The notes beneath the pieces were generated by a model. It ran no database searches. It had not been told where the DNA came from and worked only from the letters and a program-made list of their open reading frames with translations. A stretch of 64,000 bases of DNA, from positions 1,984,001 to 2,048,000 of the forward strand of contig QCXZ01000001.1 of assembly GCA_025024175.1 (NCBI GenBank), in the 5' to 3' direction. Of this stretch, positions 22,946 through 35,345 are shown in pieces (positions within the stretch are counted from its first letter, which is position 1; the number at the start of each line of letters is the position of its first letter). The DNA is from Rhyzopertha dominica. Taxonomy: Eukaryota; Arthropoda; Insecta; Coleoptera; Bostrichidae. The position numbers and the translations under genes were made by a program.

Positions 22946-25900
22946 AAGGTCAAATAACCAACGTGGGAACCAGCCCTGAAAACAACATTTCATCGAACCC
23001 CACTTACTTATTACTGTATATTCCAGTATTCCACTTGATTTGCCACAAATTTCTGTATTATATTACAGCCACACAACAGTAATGACTCAACCTTTACATG
23101 CATATGGTTAATTTTAGAGGAGAAATCATGAATATATAAAGTATAATATAGAAATAATTTTCAACCTTGCAAAAAGTTTGTAAATTAGATCACATTACCG
23201 CCATAATACCAACTTGTTCTTCTGATGTCAATCTCTTTGGAATCAAAGCTGCAAATTATGAAACTCTGAGTAAATTTGGTGTACTGACGTCAGCACAAAG
23301 CAATTCAGACGTAAAGGTAATCATAAGCCTTTTACCCGCAGGTAAACGCGGAGCACAAGGAAAATGGAATTAAAAGCAGGAAAGCTCAGCTCCTTGGGCA
23401 AACGGAACGGAATCTGCCAAAGCCATCCGCCGAAAAGCCTTTGATCTCAATTTACCTTCCACATTCAAATGACACCTGAGCTTTTGTGGGGCGCATCCCC
23501 TCGTATGTTTATTTTTTTATTTGCTCCACCGTGGCTAAGAACGCTGCGATTTTTACCGGAAAATCCTTTGAACCCGGCGGTCGGTATTAACGGCTTCTGG
23601 TTTTTCACCGCGTTATTCAAGTGCACTGGTGCTTTGAACGTGTGTTTCGCCCTTTGCTGTCGAAACGTTGTGAACGAGACTAATGTAGAATGTAATTAAA
23701 TGTCATTTGCTTGCCCACTGTGGAAGTTGTTGCGGTGCTCGTCAGTCCTGTTTTCGAGATAGCAATAACAGGCGATGTAGTTCGGGGAATTGGCCTTTGT
23801 TAGTTTCAGCAGAGATGGAATGCAATAATTGAATTTCGAACTTCCGAGTGCTGTCTAGCTGCTTAAAGGCAAAAAATGAAAGTTTCGCTTCCCTTTTATC
23901 ATCGCTGTAATAACTGCTCACAACTGATAAAAGACGCGCTAGGTAAGTCATTTATTTGACAAATTCACGTCAATCTATTCTTTAAATATCATGCTTAAGT
24001 AGCTCTTAACTTAGTTGCTACTTTCGCATACTATACTTAAATTCATATCTTTTAACACAGCCCAACCAATATGCTTTAGAGAGAATTTTTTATCCAAACA
24101 TCTATTATGGTGGAAATAAAAAAGAGGCGTATATTCAATGTAAGAAACAATAAAGCATGAACAGGAGTGTCATGCATTCTTGCGATGGGCGAAAGTTGAC
24201 GTCATAACAAGAGTATCCAATAAAAAAGTTGTAGATAATGACAAAATCAACAACTTTTCGATACAATTGAATGGTGCAATCAGTTTTGAATTTTTTTATA
24301 ATTTTAACGATTTATTTATAATTAATGACAAATTCTTTTGCATTTTTGAGCATGTTCTAAAATTGTCACTACCTATAGATTTTTTATTTTACCAAAAAGC
24401 TTATGTCAAAAAGAAAAAATGAGCACCGGCGGAATTCTGTACAATAATTTTTTCTAGTACAATTTGTCTGAACAATGGATGTAGAAAAAGATCTAATAGG
24501 TAGTTATCATACATAGCAAAGTGTATAGCAAAATTATTTAAAGTTATTACAAAAGTTATAACAACATTCTTTAACGTCGCAATATATTTTTTGTTATAAA
24601 AAAAGAATAACGATCTAAAACTCGTTCGATTAGTATAAAATAAAAAAGCAGTAGGTAGATAGAAAACTAGATTAACTAGTAGGTACTTTTTTATAAACCT
24701 TTAGTTTTTAATTAAAGTTAATTAATATATGCTTTATTATTTTTAAGGCATATATGATGTGATGAAGGTATTGAAAACATATGCTGAAATCACAAAACTT
24801 CATTATATATTTATTATGGTTGTCGATTAGCGTAAATAATCTGCATCTATCTCTTGGCATGTCTATTACCCAACCAAATACTGAAAACAAAACCGTCACA
24901 AGATTTTGATTATTTTTGAAAACCGAAGAGGAGTGCTAAACCTAATTTTCATCCTAAAATAAAAACAAGCGGAAAGTAATGAGTTTCAGAAAAAGATATA
25001 AGCGTCTAGTTTTCTTTCATTTTAGGCAGGCACACGATAAAATCAACTTAAGGGAATTAGGTGTTGGATCAAAACTTATAGAAAAAGAACTTAAATAATA
25101 TTTAAATAAAAGAAGGACTGCGTCAAGTAGTCTCAATTTTATCAATATTGTGCAATTTGCACTACAACTGATTGTAGGAGCAGCTAATTATCTATAGAGA
25201 TGGTCTTCTATGGAAAAATTGTGGTAAAACTAACGCGAAGCATAAAAGAACTCGAGATATTTATTCGACTTTGAGGATATATTGATATAATACGGACAGA
25301 AAGTTAGTTTTTAGTTAAAGCAAAATTTGTTGTCTAGTAAATTTCTCAATGTTTTTTTACATCCCTGTTATTTATAATTGTAGTTTAACTTAAATTATCG
25401 CAGCCGAATAAACTTTGATATATTTCCATATAAATAGAACCTAAATCAATATTAACAACCCCTAGTTTGGTGGATGATCTGCATCTTAGTGCAGATATAA
25501 AAACCTATTCCGCTGATCAGTTACGTATTTCCATAACCATCATAAGTTACCCGTGGACACAAGGTGGAAAGAATGACGAAACTGATTTGAGTAGGCATCG
25601 GTGTAAAATGATGTCAAATATTTTTTGTTCGTAGCATACTAATACATTTAAAGTTGATAAATTTAAGGATGACACTGAAAATCGACACTTGTCAGTGGAT
25701 GTTTTTCAATGTTTCCTGCGTGACACTGAGCTACATACCTATAACTAAAAGCATTATAAGTATTACATAGTATTACGCGTACATTATGGCATGCCAATAT
25801 CTTTAAACTGCATACTTTATAGTACTAAGGAGAAGGAATTGCTGAATCCTTTAAACATTATTGAATTGAGACCCTCAATTCTATTTTTGCTCATTCTAAA

Positions 25901-26795
25901 GCAAAAACGTCGCTGAATTCAAGCCATCAGCTTGTGTTCTCTGCCATTGAGGACAAATATCCGATTATCTTACGAGTGCAAGCTGAACAAAACAAGCTCC
26001 CTGAACGACTTTTGCCACCCAATAAACTAAACCAAGGTGACACGCTGTAAATTTTTAATGCACACGCCGCCAGGAGCAATAGTGGGCCAGCGTGAGGGCC
26101 CACTCACCTGCTTACAAGTGGCTTTAAACGTCACGGTGGTCCCAGGCGGGCGATTCATTCATGAGGATGGCATTGGCGATGAATCCTTTTCGGACTGTGA
26201 ATTGGGAGCCCCATATAGCGGCGAATGCACGTCCCGCTGTAATGGAAGGCTGTAAATGTGTGTGCGAATATGATTTATAGCCGCCACAAGGACTTTCGCC
26301 GTCGGTTCCGTTACTAATGGCGCGTAAGGGGCACCGAGCATTAAAATGTCCATAATTCTGATTTTATCAGATAGCACTCGCAGGAATTAAGCTCTCGTTG
26401 CTTGGTGCGAGAAATAAACGAGCAGCATTAAAAAAATTAAAAATTTGGCTAGCCAAGTGGATCCAGATCCGCATTTAATCCTATCGTACGCCGGCGCCGC
26501 CGTCGCGTAATATAGGGGTCAGCCTCGTACTTCAGGGTTGTTTTACAAATTGTATTATTTGATAAAATAGATTACGCATCTTATTTTTAGTCTAATTAAC
26601 TTGGAAAACTTCTAGTAGATTTAATTAATACTAATGCTTCAGAAAAAACTTAAGTTAGAGGGACATGCCGATGGAAGGTAAAATTTTGTAACAAAAATGC
26701 AACTTTTAAATTGAGTCGGAAAAGTATGTTCTAGTAGAAACTTAAAATTATTCTGGTTTTGCTCCTACGCACAAAAACACAGCTTTCCTTCGGCA
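22946..26795. other. Long intergenic stretch, no supported gene
   Basis: About 23300-23960 and 26000-26530 are GC-richer unique islands. Between them (24000-25990) the DNA is very AT-rich with no coherent frame. The overlapping frames at 26037-26377 on both strands reflect base composition. I see no repeat boundary that I can defend. Confidence 0.4.
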
Positions 26796-26797
26796 TA

Positions 26798-27028
26798 CGA
26801 GCCCAGGCTCATAATAGTTCGGCCGGCTGGCATTTTCAGTTACATGCTTTAAAAAATTCTGATACCAACACGGACTGTGACAAATTACTGTGAAACTATT
26901 TATACTACATTAAAACACAGACCTTGAACTTACAAAGGCAAACAATTTTACAGAACGAAAAATGTAATTCAACTAACAGGTCATAATAGTTCGGCCACAT
27001 CAACTGACGGGTCATAAGAGTTCGGCCA
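26798..27028 (+). repeat. Left terminal inverted repeat of Tc1-like element B
   Basis: Inverted partner of 28240-28497, with three GTTCGGCC direct repeats. Confidence 0.88.
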
Positions 27029-27032
27029 ACAT

Positions 27033-28119
27033 TTAATACTGTGTAACACCACCTTTGTTAACAATAACGGCTTTAATTCTGCCAGGCATTGTAGCCACGA
27101 GCCTTGCAGATTCCTCTGGTAGCGTTTTGTCCCATATAGCCTGCAAGGTGGCTTTTAATTCGTTGACGGTACGCGCTGGAGTTTTACGAAGCTGTTTCTT
27201 CATATTATGCCACAAGGTCTCAATTGGAGATAAATCCGGACTGGAAGAGGTCCATTTTAACCGGTATTTTATGTTCTTTTAACCATGTTTGAACTATTTT
27301 TGCCGTATGACACGGCGCTCCATCTTGCTGGAACATAAATTCGCCTNCGGCCGTTTGACAATTCGGGATGGAAGGTAAAAAATTTTCTTCGAGAATGTCT
27401 CTGTATTTCTGCGCGTTAACATTGCCGTCAATAATACACAGACTACCCACGCCCCTAGCAGACATACAACCCCAAACCATCACAGACCCTGGGAACTTAA
27501 CTTTTTTTACCAAACAGTCATTGTGGTATGCTTCTGAAGATGTGCGTAAAATTCTTTTTTTCGCGTGTCACCCACACATACCTCAAATTTCGACTCATCA
27601 CTCCAAATGATACTATTCCATTGCATTTGTGTCCAGTTTTTGTGTTCCCGCGCCCATTTTAGTCTGTTCTTCATCTGTAGTTTGGTCAAAAGGAGTTTTT
27701 CTTTTGCCTAGTAGAAAAATGAAATTAAATTATAAGTGCTTGTACTCCAAAAGAAAAAGTAATAATACCTTATAAAATTTGTAACCTATTTTTTTGATAC
27801 ATCTCTTTGTTGTGGATAATGAAACGTCCTTTAAAATGCGAGCCCTCCATAGTACTGTTAGTTCTTTAGCATTGCACCGTCTGTTTGTTCTGATAATTTT
27901 ACGCAAAGCTTTCTTATCTGCTCCGGTAATTTGACTTGGTCGGCCAGGTTTGTTTTTTTGATGGACCCCGCCAGTTCTTTTGTATAAATTGAAAATGTCT
28001 TGCACTGTAGAGCGCGGAAGTGAGTGCGAAGCAGATATTTTACGCCCCGAAATGCCCTGGTCGTGGGCTTTACACATAGAAATACGCAAATCTTCACTAA
28101 CAGGCATGCCACGAGGCAT
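27033..28119 (-). pseudogene. Tc1-family transposase (DD34E), two exons, two frameshifts
   Basis: I place the start at MPRGMPVSEDLRIS (28119); the frame above it lies in the inverted repeat. Exon 1 (28119-27769) has the paired helix-turn-helix region (GISGRKISASHSLPRSTVQD) and GRPSQIT. A 61-bp GT-AG intron (27708-27768, phase 0) joins KFYK to AKEKLLL, the same place as in element A. Exon 2 has D in WSDESKF, D in FQQDGAPCH and E in LSPIETLW, with 34 residues between the last two. One base is missing in an A run near 27560 and another near 27268, so the reading frame is broken twice. The C terminus GGVTQY at 27033 is intact. An N lies at 27347. Confidence 0.88.
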
Positions 28120-28239
28120 TTTACTTGAAAACTGTTGCAAAATAAAGTATAAGCTACGCTTGACAGATAGTTGTTGATTTATTCCGTATATGTTTTGTTT
28201 TGGCAGGCCGCCTCGTGTTTCCATGGCTAATGGGATACA

Positions 28240-28497
28240 TGGCCGAACTCTTATGACCCGTCAGTTGACGTGGCCGAACTATTATGACCCGTTAGTTGAA
28301 TTACATTTTTGGTTCTGTAATTATTGCCGTTCACGTAAATGAAATAAAGTTGTTTGCTTTTGTAAGTTCAAGGTATGTGTTTTAATGTAGTATAAACAGT
28401 TTTGCAGCAATTTGTCACAGTCTGAGTTGGTATCAGAACTTTTTAAAGCATGTAACTGAACATGCGAGCCGGCCGAACTATTACGAGCCTGGGCTCG
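28240..28497 (-). repeat. Right terminal inverted repeat of Tc1-like element B
   Basis: Inverted partner of 26798-27028; the outer end reads CCTGGGCTCG before TA. Confidence 0.88.
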
Positions 28498-28499
28498 TA

Positions 28500-30573
28500 A
28501 ATGTAATGTTAAATACGCAATTCTTGTCAAGATGTTTCAGCACTTGTTTTTCATCATCGCCAGTTCCGCGCCATCTTGATGTATGCAGGAATTATGACAT
28601 GATCCTCGTACATTAAACTGTTTACACGATGTTAAATTTTGATTTGATTTGCAAGTTTTTATGTGAAACTGTATCTAGTCTAGAGCTCGCGTTGGTAAAA
28701 TACGTCACCCGTTCCACGCGCTAAAACATGATTGGTCAAAATGGGTGAGCGTCCTTTAGATTTGTTATTTCTATGTTTTGGTAGAGAAAAATCTCGCCAA
28801 AGACCCTTTTTACTATCGCCATTTTGTCGCTGATTCAGCTACCTAACTTATTTGATGAAATTTAACTCCTCATTAAAATTTTGTTAGGTTATTTAATTTA
28901 TGTAGCTCATTTGCATTTCAGCCTAATCTTTTTGAGTTTATTTTCTCGTTATGAAAGAAATATGGAGGAAGATAAACTTGCAAAAGTAACAAATGAAGTT
29001 TAATTAATTCCCAAATGCGTGTTAAAAATTAAGGGAAGATTTAGCATTAACCACAATTTTTTTATACTGGATCGGAAGCCAAGAATCAGAATTTTAATAA
29101 TAAAAAAATAAACAAACATACAGCATACAGATGCTGTACCTGAACATATAAGTACTCGTAACTTAATGACATTATTTTACGCTCAAAACAGATGTTTCAA
29201 AGTATATATCATAACTTCTTTGGTATTTCCATGGCAGCGTTATCCTTTGGTTTTATTTAAATGGTAACCAAGCGGATTTGTTTGCATTTTGTATCTTTAG
29301 TGTGACTTGGTTTTTATTTTATGTCGTTTGATAGAAAAAAATGTGAAAAGTCGTGTTTTCAACGTATTTTTCAGCCAGTTGGGTGGTATTTCTTGCCTGA
29401 TTCCGATGGGCTTCAATTTTATGTCTTTACTTTGTGCAACTGACTTTTTAAACCTTACCTTGCATTATTGTGCTTTACTTTATACTTACATGGCTTGTAC
29501 GAGTTCGTAATTAGAGTGACATTATTTATTTGTCATTCTTGCAAAAATTATGAAGCTCATCTCGGCTTGACGACCCAAAATAACATTTCATTGCTTGCCA
29601 GTGGACTTTTGAACAGGATTAGATAGCTGTATTAATACATAAAGAAAATGAAATGGCGTAATGAAGGGCAGTTTTTCGGCAGCCATCGATCGACCCAGTC
29701 TAAGCAGAAATAAAATTCGAGCCGCCCTATATTATTAGCGCTTATAAGGTTATCCGCCCGATTATTATGCAGCGTAATCCTGCGTATAATAAAAAACGCT
29801 GAAGCGTTCTCTTCAAAACCCGAGTAGGGTTGGTTCGGCGAGAGAGGGCGGTTTTGCATAACAATGCAGCTGCTAACAATGGTCTCGGCCACGTTATTCA
29901 AAAACCTTGGTTTGTAGATTTAAATCGCCCGCGGCCCCAGGAGACATCTTGATGGTTAAGACCCATTAAGAGAATGGGCGTACGATTCAGTGCGGACGTT
30001 TAAGGGCGTATTAAAAGTTTGATTGCCAAGTACACGGGGGAAATTTTTATGCTTGTATACGTTTCGCGTCTTTACGACCGCATCATGATTCAAATCTGGG
30101 GTCTTCAGCAAATTGCACAGTAGGACGAACGATGACATTAGAACGTTAGTATCTGAGTGAAATTAACAATGCAGAAACTTTCAGACGCGGACGATGCAAT
30201 TTGCATTTAACTAGTGTTTTAAAAGCACTCTGTCTACATTGCAGTTGGTTTGTTTGTCAGTTACATTATGTGGGATGGATAACTAGGAGGGGAATCCCTC
30301 GGCGAAAGGACAGAGGCACGAAAAGAAAGCGAACCGCCTAGCGGAACTGATGTGATGCGTTTAATTCACAGAATTTGACACATTATGGAGTGGAAGCATA
30401 TTTAGATATCTTGGCAGAAGTATGTACTCTTATCACCAAGGATCTAACAGCTTCTTTCAAGATGTATATAATTCTATTTGCGTTTCGTAAGGTATGTTTT
30501 AAAATAGCACTAAATTTTGAAAAAGCACTTCAACTTGAAATAATCTTGTAGCACCCACTTATTATCAAAATGT
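28500..30573. other. Intergenic with GC-richer island
   Basis: Nothing coding is supported. About 29640-30400 is GC-richer, unique and without repeats. The remainder is AT-rich. Confidence 0.4.
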
Positions 30574-31025
30574 GGAGACCGTGGAATGGGGTGGATGTTT
30601 TCCACCAACAAAGGTGAAATCAACGTAGTGGTTGTTGACGAAGTGGGAATGACGAATGTTTTTGACAATAATATTGAAAATGAAGTCAAATATCATTAGA
30701 TGAGATCATAATCATTTACCAACTGAAGCTAAAACAAATAGTTTTGAGTGTTTATGGATACATCCAAAATGCAGAGGGAGAAAGTGGGGCCGACGCNAAA
30801 AACCAGTAGAATGACCTAAACTTCACAATCAACTGTGAGAAATATAGCTACAAATGGAATTCAGGACAGAAAAGTGCGAAAAGACGTTGGTTCGTCGATG
30901 ATTTTCAAAGATGATCACACAGATTTAATACGACGTATGATTGATGAGGCATACAAAAATAATTTTGTATTGACTGTTGAAGAATTACACAAGATAATTG
31001 AAACTGAGCTAAAAATAATTAACGC
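30574..31025 (+). pseudogene. Transposase helix-turn-helix relic, copy 1
   Basis: The repeat starts GGAGACCGTGGAATGGGG and includes AGAGGGAGAAAGTGGGG. It codes for STVRNIATNGIQDRKVRKD, then LIRRMIDEAYKNNF and TVEELHKIIE. This resembles the N-terminal helix-turn-helix domain of IS630/Tc1-type transposases; the DD82E family has TTVRDIIENKG and IYQMYMENK in similar positions. A stop precedes the longest frame. No catalytic domain follows. Three further copies occur at 51.6-53.7 kb. An N lies at 30797. The family assignment is tentative. Confidence 0.5.
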
Positions 31026-32534
31026 TGTATTTCTTGATTCTTTGGGTATATTGTAGGACTGCGAATAAATACTTGTTTGCACGTCCTCTTGTATTATGTA
31101 TATATGTGTTATCTCGTTTGACACAACAAATATAGTATTGATAAGTCTAAATTTCTTGAAAACTACTAATAATATATTTATCGTGCCATATAAAATTTTA
31201 ATTAGAAAAATAATGACGAGAAAACATATTCATCTCATGAAAAAAACTGTATTACTTTCTCTTTGCTCCTTGCTCGTAAAACTAGAATCTTCTATCAGGA
31301 CCATACCCAGTTAATTTCTGGAGAAGCCAGTAGTACATTTAGCTTGACCTCTTCATTGCATACATTGACCTTGAGATAAGTAACACCCTTCTCAAGTTTA
31401 CAAGAAACGCAGGTAAATGTTCAGCCACAAAAATATAGGGCTTCTATAAATGAATCTTTATGCCGCCTTTTTGTAATTGCTGCCAAGCTACAATATACAC
31501 GGCGATAGTGGTGAAGGTTGCAGATCAATGTCACCCCACAGCTCCGAAATTGAGCTTTCTGCAACCTTAAAGTTCATCATCCCGCAAACCACTACACAAT
31601 ATGTTGGAAATACATACTCCTAGGCCTTTTCTCATATTAAAATATATCAAATAATTCAAAAATTGATTGAGAACAAATCTTGTGTTCCCTGAGAGGCGGC
31701 AAATTGATTTAATCGATAATTCTATGCATAATTCATTTATAGAAACTTTGTAGTACCCAAATACCTGCGTTCTGGATTTTCCCCTACGTCATCCAGTGTG
31801 TAGGTATGAATTAAGACAAAAAATGTACAAGTGACGACTTATGCTCTAATATCAGATGCTTAACGCATTAACTATGTCATTTGTGGTTATCAATGGATGT
31901 ACAGTTTGTCTTTGATTATGTACAACTCAGTATATATAACGATAACTAAATATTCATCCGCGACTTCAGGCGTAAAACAAAAAGAAAACTCACGTCCCAT
32001 GAAAAGGAAATGAAGCGACAGCAACTTTCTTGTTTATTCGCAACGACACATTCCAGCAACTGCCTTACATCTTCATTATTGTCATATTTTCCTGTTCTCT
32101 CTTCATTATCTCGCAGATTTATGACCATTACAGACGCAAAAAGCAAATACATTTTACTGATATTCATCTTAAGCCGACCCGAGAGTCTGAAAAAATCGCG
32201 TCAAGAATTGAAATATCGAATCCCTGGTCGTGCGCATGGCGTTCGGCAGGGATGCTGAAGTAAAAGTTGCCTGCAGCAAACAGTAAACAAACGATTTACA
32301 TCATAATGCAGAAAGCAGAGATCCCCTGCGGGCAGCGCTTCTAGAGATATTTACTTCGTAGTTAGGAGTCTTTTGCACAAAAGGATAATTTTTCAGTTGA
32401 CGGACTCCGTTTAATCTGAAAACGGTGTTTTACAAAAGATCGTGTTGGAGAAAACCACGGTAAATCTTTTCAAAGTGAACATAACTGAGACAGACGCCAA
32501 AAGGAAGGGAAAGGGCTCCGAACTTTTAGGCAAG
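31026..32534. other. Intergenic, nothing recognised
   Basis: AT-rich sequence with no gene. It contains a perfect 10-bp inverted repeat at 31514-31523 and 31559-31568. Confidence 0.4.
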
Positions 32535-32536
32535 TA

Positions 32537-34789
32537 TAGTAATGCAACTATTTTACCGTTTTTACAACCCTGCAATACTATTTACCTTTCATTTACAGGC
32601 AAAGTTGGAACGTCACGCGTCCCCTCATAAATCAAACCCTCTCTTTGTGAATTTGCGAATTTCCAGTGCCGACTTTAAGCCGTTTTAAAACTCGTTTTTT
32701 GTTTGTGTAGTGTATATTATTCTAAGTAGTTTTTAATCATTTGGTTAATAAGAGGTTTTACATCGATCGATTTTATTTACGACTCAAAATGAATTGTACG
32801 TAGTTTTAGATGAGTAGCAACATTATTTTGCACAAGCAAAATATATCTAGCTATAATGGAATTTGTAATCTAACTAGACAACATGCACATCTGAGCATTT
32901 TTTAATATGCAAAGAAAAATCTCACGTTCCTAAATTATAACATTCATGGAATATTTATATCCTGTAAATATGTTGAATGCAGTGCTAGCCGAAAATTATA
33001 AACAATACATTTTAATATTTTTACAATCTTTTAACTATTGGAAACATGCGGCTAACGGTTAACATAACTAAATATGTAAATAAAAGACAAGTATTTTAAA
33101 AGAAAATAATAAGAATATATACTTTTTTATCTAAAGCTCTAAATACAAAAAAATAATTCCATACATCTATTATATTTTTACAAAAAGTCTAACAAGTTTA
33201 CACCGACATAACTTAAACGTATTAATTATTATCATCATCACTACTGTCAAACTCTGAATCACTGCTAGCATCATCATTAACATGTATTATAAAATTTGGC
33301 AATACATAGCTATTTTCAATTTCAATAGCATGCTTAGAACAGCTTTTCCACAGTTCTTTCGTTATTCTACTTACCTCTCTACACACTAAATCTACAACTC
33401 CCGAACTTAAACGCGGACATGTATTGTTTCTTCGTATTCCATTTTTAAGGGTACTCCACACTAATTCAATTGGGTTTAGGACGCAATAATACGGTGGCAA
33501 ACGCATAACTATATGTGCATGTCCTTTCGCTAGTTCATCAACTCGATATTGTTTACGTACGTTGAGATTTTTTATTATTGTCAACAGATCTTTTTTGGTA
33601 ACTCTTCCATGCGGAATTGTAATTTTATCCTTTCTCATGTAATCAATTATTTCTATTTTTTGTAGCAGATGTTGGCGCCTTGTTCATTAGTTTTGAATGA
33701 TAACTTGCGTAATCCATGACTATAACAGATCCTGGTGGTAGCCCTGGCAGTAACTGCTGCTGAAACCAAGTTTCAAAAAGTGCAGAGTCCATGTCGCAGT
33801 GGTAGTCAGAAGAACAATTTTGGATCTGTTTCGCCGACAGCAATAAGCTATTTTCCACCCATCCATCACTTCCTCCCGCATGAAGAATTATAATTCTTTT
33901 TCCTCTCGAAGGTGGTGCTTGCAGAACGCAGTTATTTGTCCCATCTGTCAGACCTTTTTTTATCAAGTCGTGGATGTCGTACCACGTTTCATCCAAATAT
34001 ACGATATTACGATTTTCTTGGCGGTACCTTCTGATTTCGTTTATATAATCCCATCTCATTCTTTTTAGTCGGGTTGATTCCATCATGAACAAACGTTGGT
34101 TTAATGTACTAAAACTAAAACCGATGCTCCTCAAATATTTTCTGAGCCACTCTTCGCAATAACTTATGTCATATCCTAATTCCAAAAGTTTTAATTTCAG
34201 ACTTGCCGTAGTTGGAACTTTATTTTCCTTATACATTTGGTAAATCACTTTTTTAATTTATATCCCAAGCTCTTTTGATATATTTAGAAATTTCTCCGAA
34301 TTGCGTGATTTTCTTGAATTGCCTTATTTTCAATAATATCTCTCACAGTCGTGTAGGGGACACCAACCATTTCACTTGTCACTTTTAACGGAGCACTGCA
34401 CTCTTTTTTTATAAAAAAATTTGTATATATTTTTTATGATTGCTTTGGCATCTTGGGTAAAGTAACGACGATTCCTCTTGCTTTCTTCAATTTGCACTTC
34501 CATGTCAGCGTCAGCAACTTCATTCTGAGCGGTACTTGGAGCAGCTTTTTCCCAAGGACGGAACATTTTTCGCTTCTCTTGTCTGGCGGACAGAAATACT
34601 AAGACTGAATGCTAGTTTTGGTTTGACCGGTAGTGAACTCCGACCCTGCTTAACCATCTTCCGAAAATCGGACCTAAATTTATGGTAATCCGGTTATTTG
34701 CGGTAATTTGTGAGGGGCCGCCTGCTGTTCGAAATGAAAGATAAATTTTATTGCAGGATTGTAATAACGGTAAGAGAGTTGCATTACTA
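32537..34789 (-). mobile_element. DD82E-type transposon, copy 2, full length
   Basis: A 2253-bp element has TA at 32535-32536 and TA at 34790-34791. The ends match as inverted repeats: left TAGTAATGCAACTATTTTAC and right complement TAGTAATGCAACTCTCTTAC. Strong similarity runs for about 43 bp and fades by about 60 bp. This is the only copy with both tips and it defines the element. The gene lies on the minus strand between 34566 and 33222, leaving a long 3' untranslated region at 32640-33220 that is conserved in the other copies. Confidence 0.92.
33222..34566 (-). pseudogene. DD82E Tc1/IS630-type transposase, several breaks
   Basis: Starts MFRPWEKAAPS at 34566, which other copies lack, then a basic helix-turn-helix region. 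The frame breaks near 34430 (A run), near 34330 (one base lost relative to copy 3) and at a stop near 34263 where copy 3 reads glutamate. The next frame (34248-33643) has the first catalytic aspartate in VYLDETWYD and the second in VIVMDYASYHS. An A6 run at 33656-33661 ends it. The last frame (to 33222) has the glutamate in LNPIELVW and the acidic end DSEFDSSDDDNN. Aligning copies, 82 residues separate the second aspartate and the glutamate. Inactive. Confidence 0.87.
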
Positions 34790-34829
34790 TACATCCATTT
34801 GTATAGAGGAGTTAATAAAGTCGAGAGAG

Positions 34830-35345
34830 ATAAGGCCGGTGTATCTATACTTATGAAGACTAAACTTAAAAAAAAATAAAACTAGTTGCTGTAGTCACGG
34901 TTTATGCTGCAACAGATGACGAAAAAGTGGCTGTAAAAGACAAGTATGAAGAAGATTTATGTATGTTTATAAACCAGATAAATAATCACAAAGAAATGAC
35001 CTTACTAGGGGATTTCAACGCTCGAATAGAACGCAGGATAAATAATTCACCAGGTGGTTGACCATCCGGTGAAAATCACATCAACAATAATGGTGACCGC
35101 TTAATTGAAATATATGAACAGCATATACAACCTGCGGGTAGTGAAGGGATAGACAACGCGGAAGATAATGTCATCATGATCACGATATGTGGGAAAAGAG
35201 TTGTATGCACATAGATAATTACTTAGGAGGAGCTAAACAGACAGACAGCCGAAGAAGGAAAAAGGGACGGCCAAATAGAAGATAGAGGAATGATATACAA
35301 GAAGCCATGCAGAGAAGAAACTTAAATGATAGAGACACCTATCTA
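34830..35345 (+). pseudogene. RTE-like retroelement relic, endonuclease joined to C terminus
   Basis: The plus strand reads VAVVTVYAATDDEKVAV, then MTLLGDFNARIERR with the conserved GDFNA of the apurinic-type endonuclease (near 35010), then NGDRLIEIYEQH. After about 35130 the endonuclease similarity stops. By 35250 it reads KKEKGRPNRR and NDIQEAMQRR, like the basic C terminus of the same kind of protein. The whole polymerase between them is missing, so a large internal deletion has occurred. Dead. Confidence 0.7.

Larger units (their letters stand above)
26798..28497 (-). mobile_element. Tc1-like DNA transposon B (DD34E), full length
   Basis: A 1700-bp element is flanked by TA at 26796-26797 and TA at 28498-28499. 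Both ends begin CGAGCCCAGGCTC read inward. The inverted repeats are about 231-258 bp (26798-27028 and 28240-28497). They contain three spaced copies of a GTTCGGCC motif, two of them close together at the inner end as TCATAATAGTTCGGCC and TCATAAGAGTTCGGCC. Its terminal layout and gene structure match element A at 73-1729, but the sequences differ enough to be separate families. Confidence 0.93.

Noticed and set aside
26037..26377. Overlapping frames on opposite strands
   Set aside because: Both are explained by composition of the GC-richer island; neither shows a domain.
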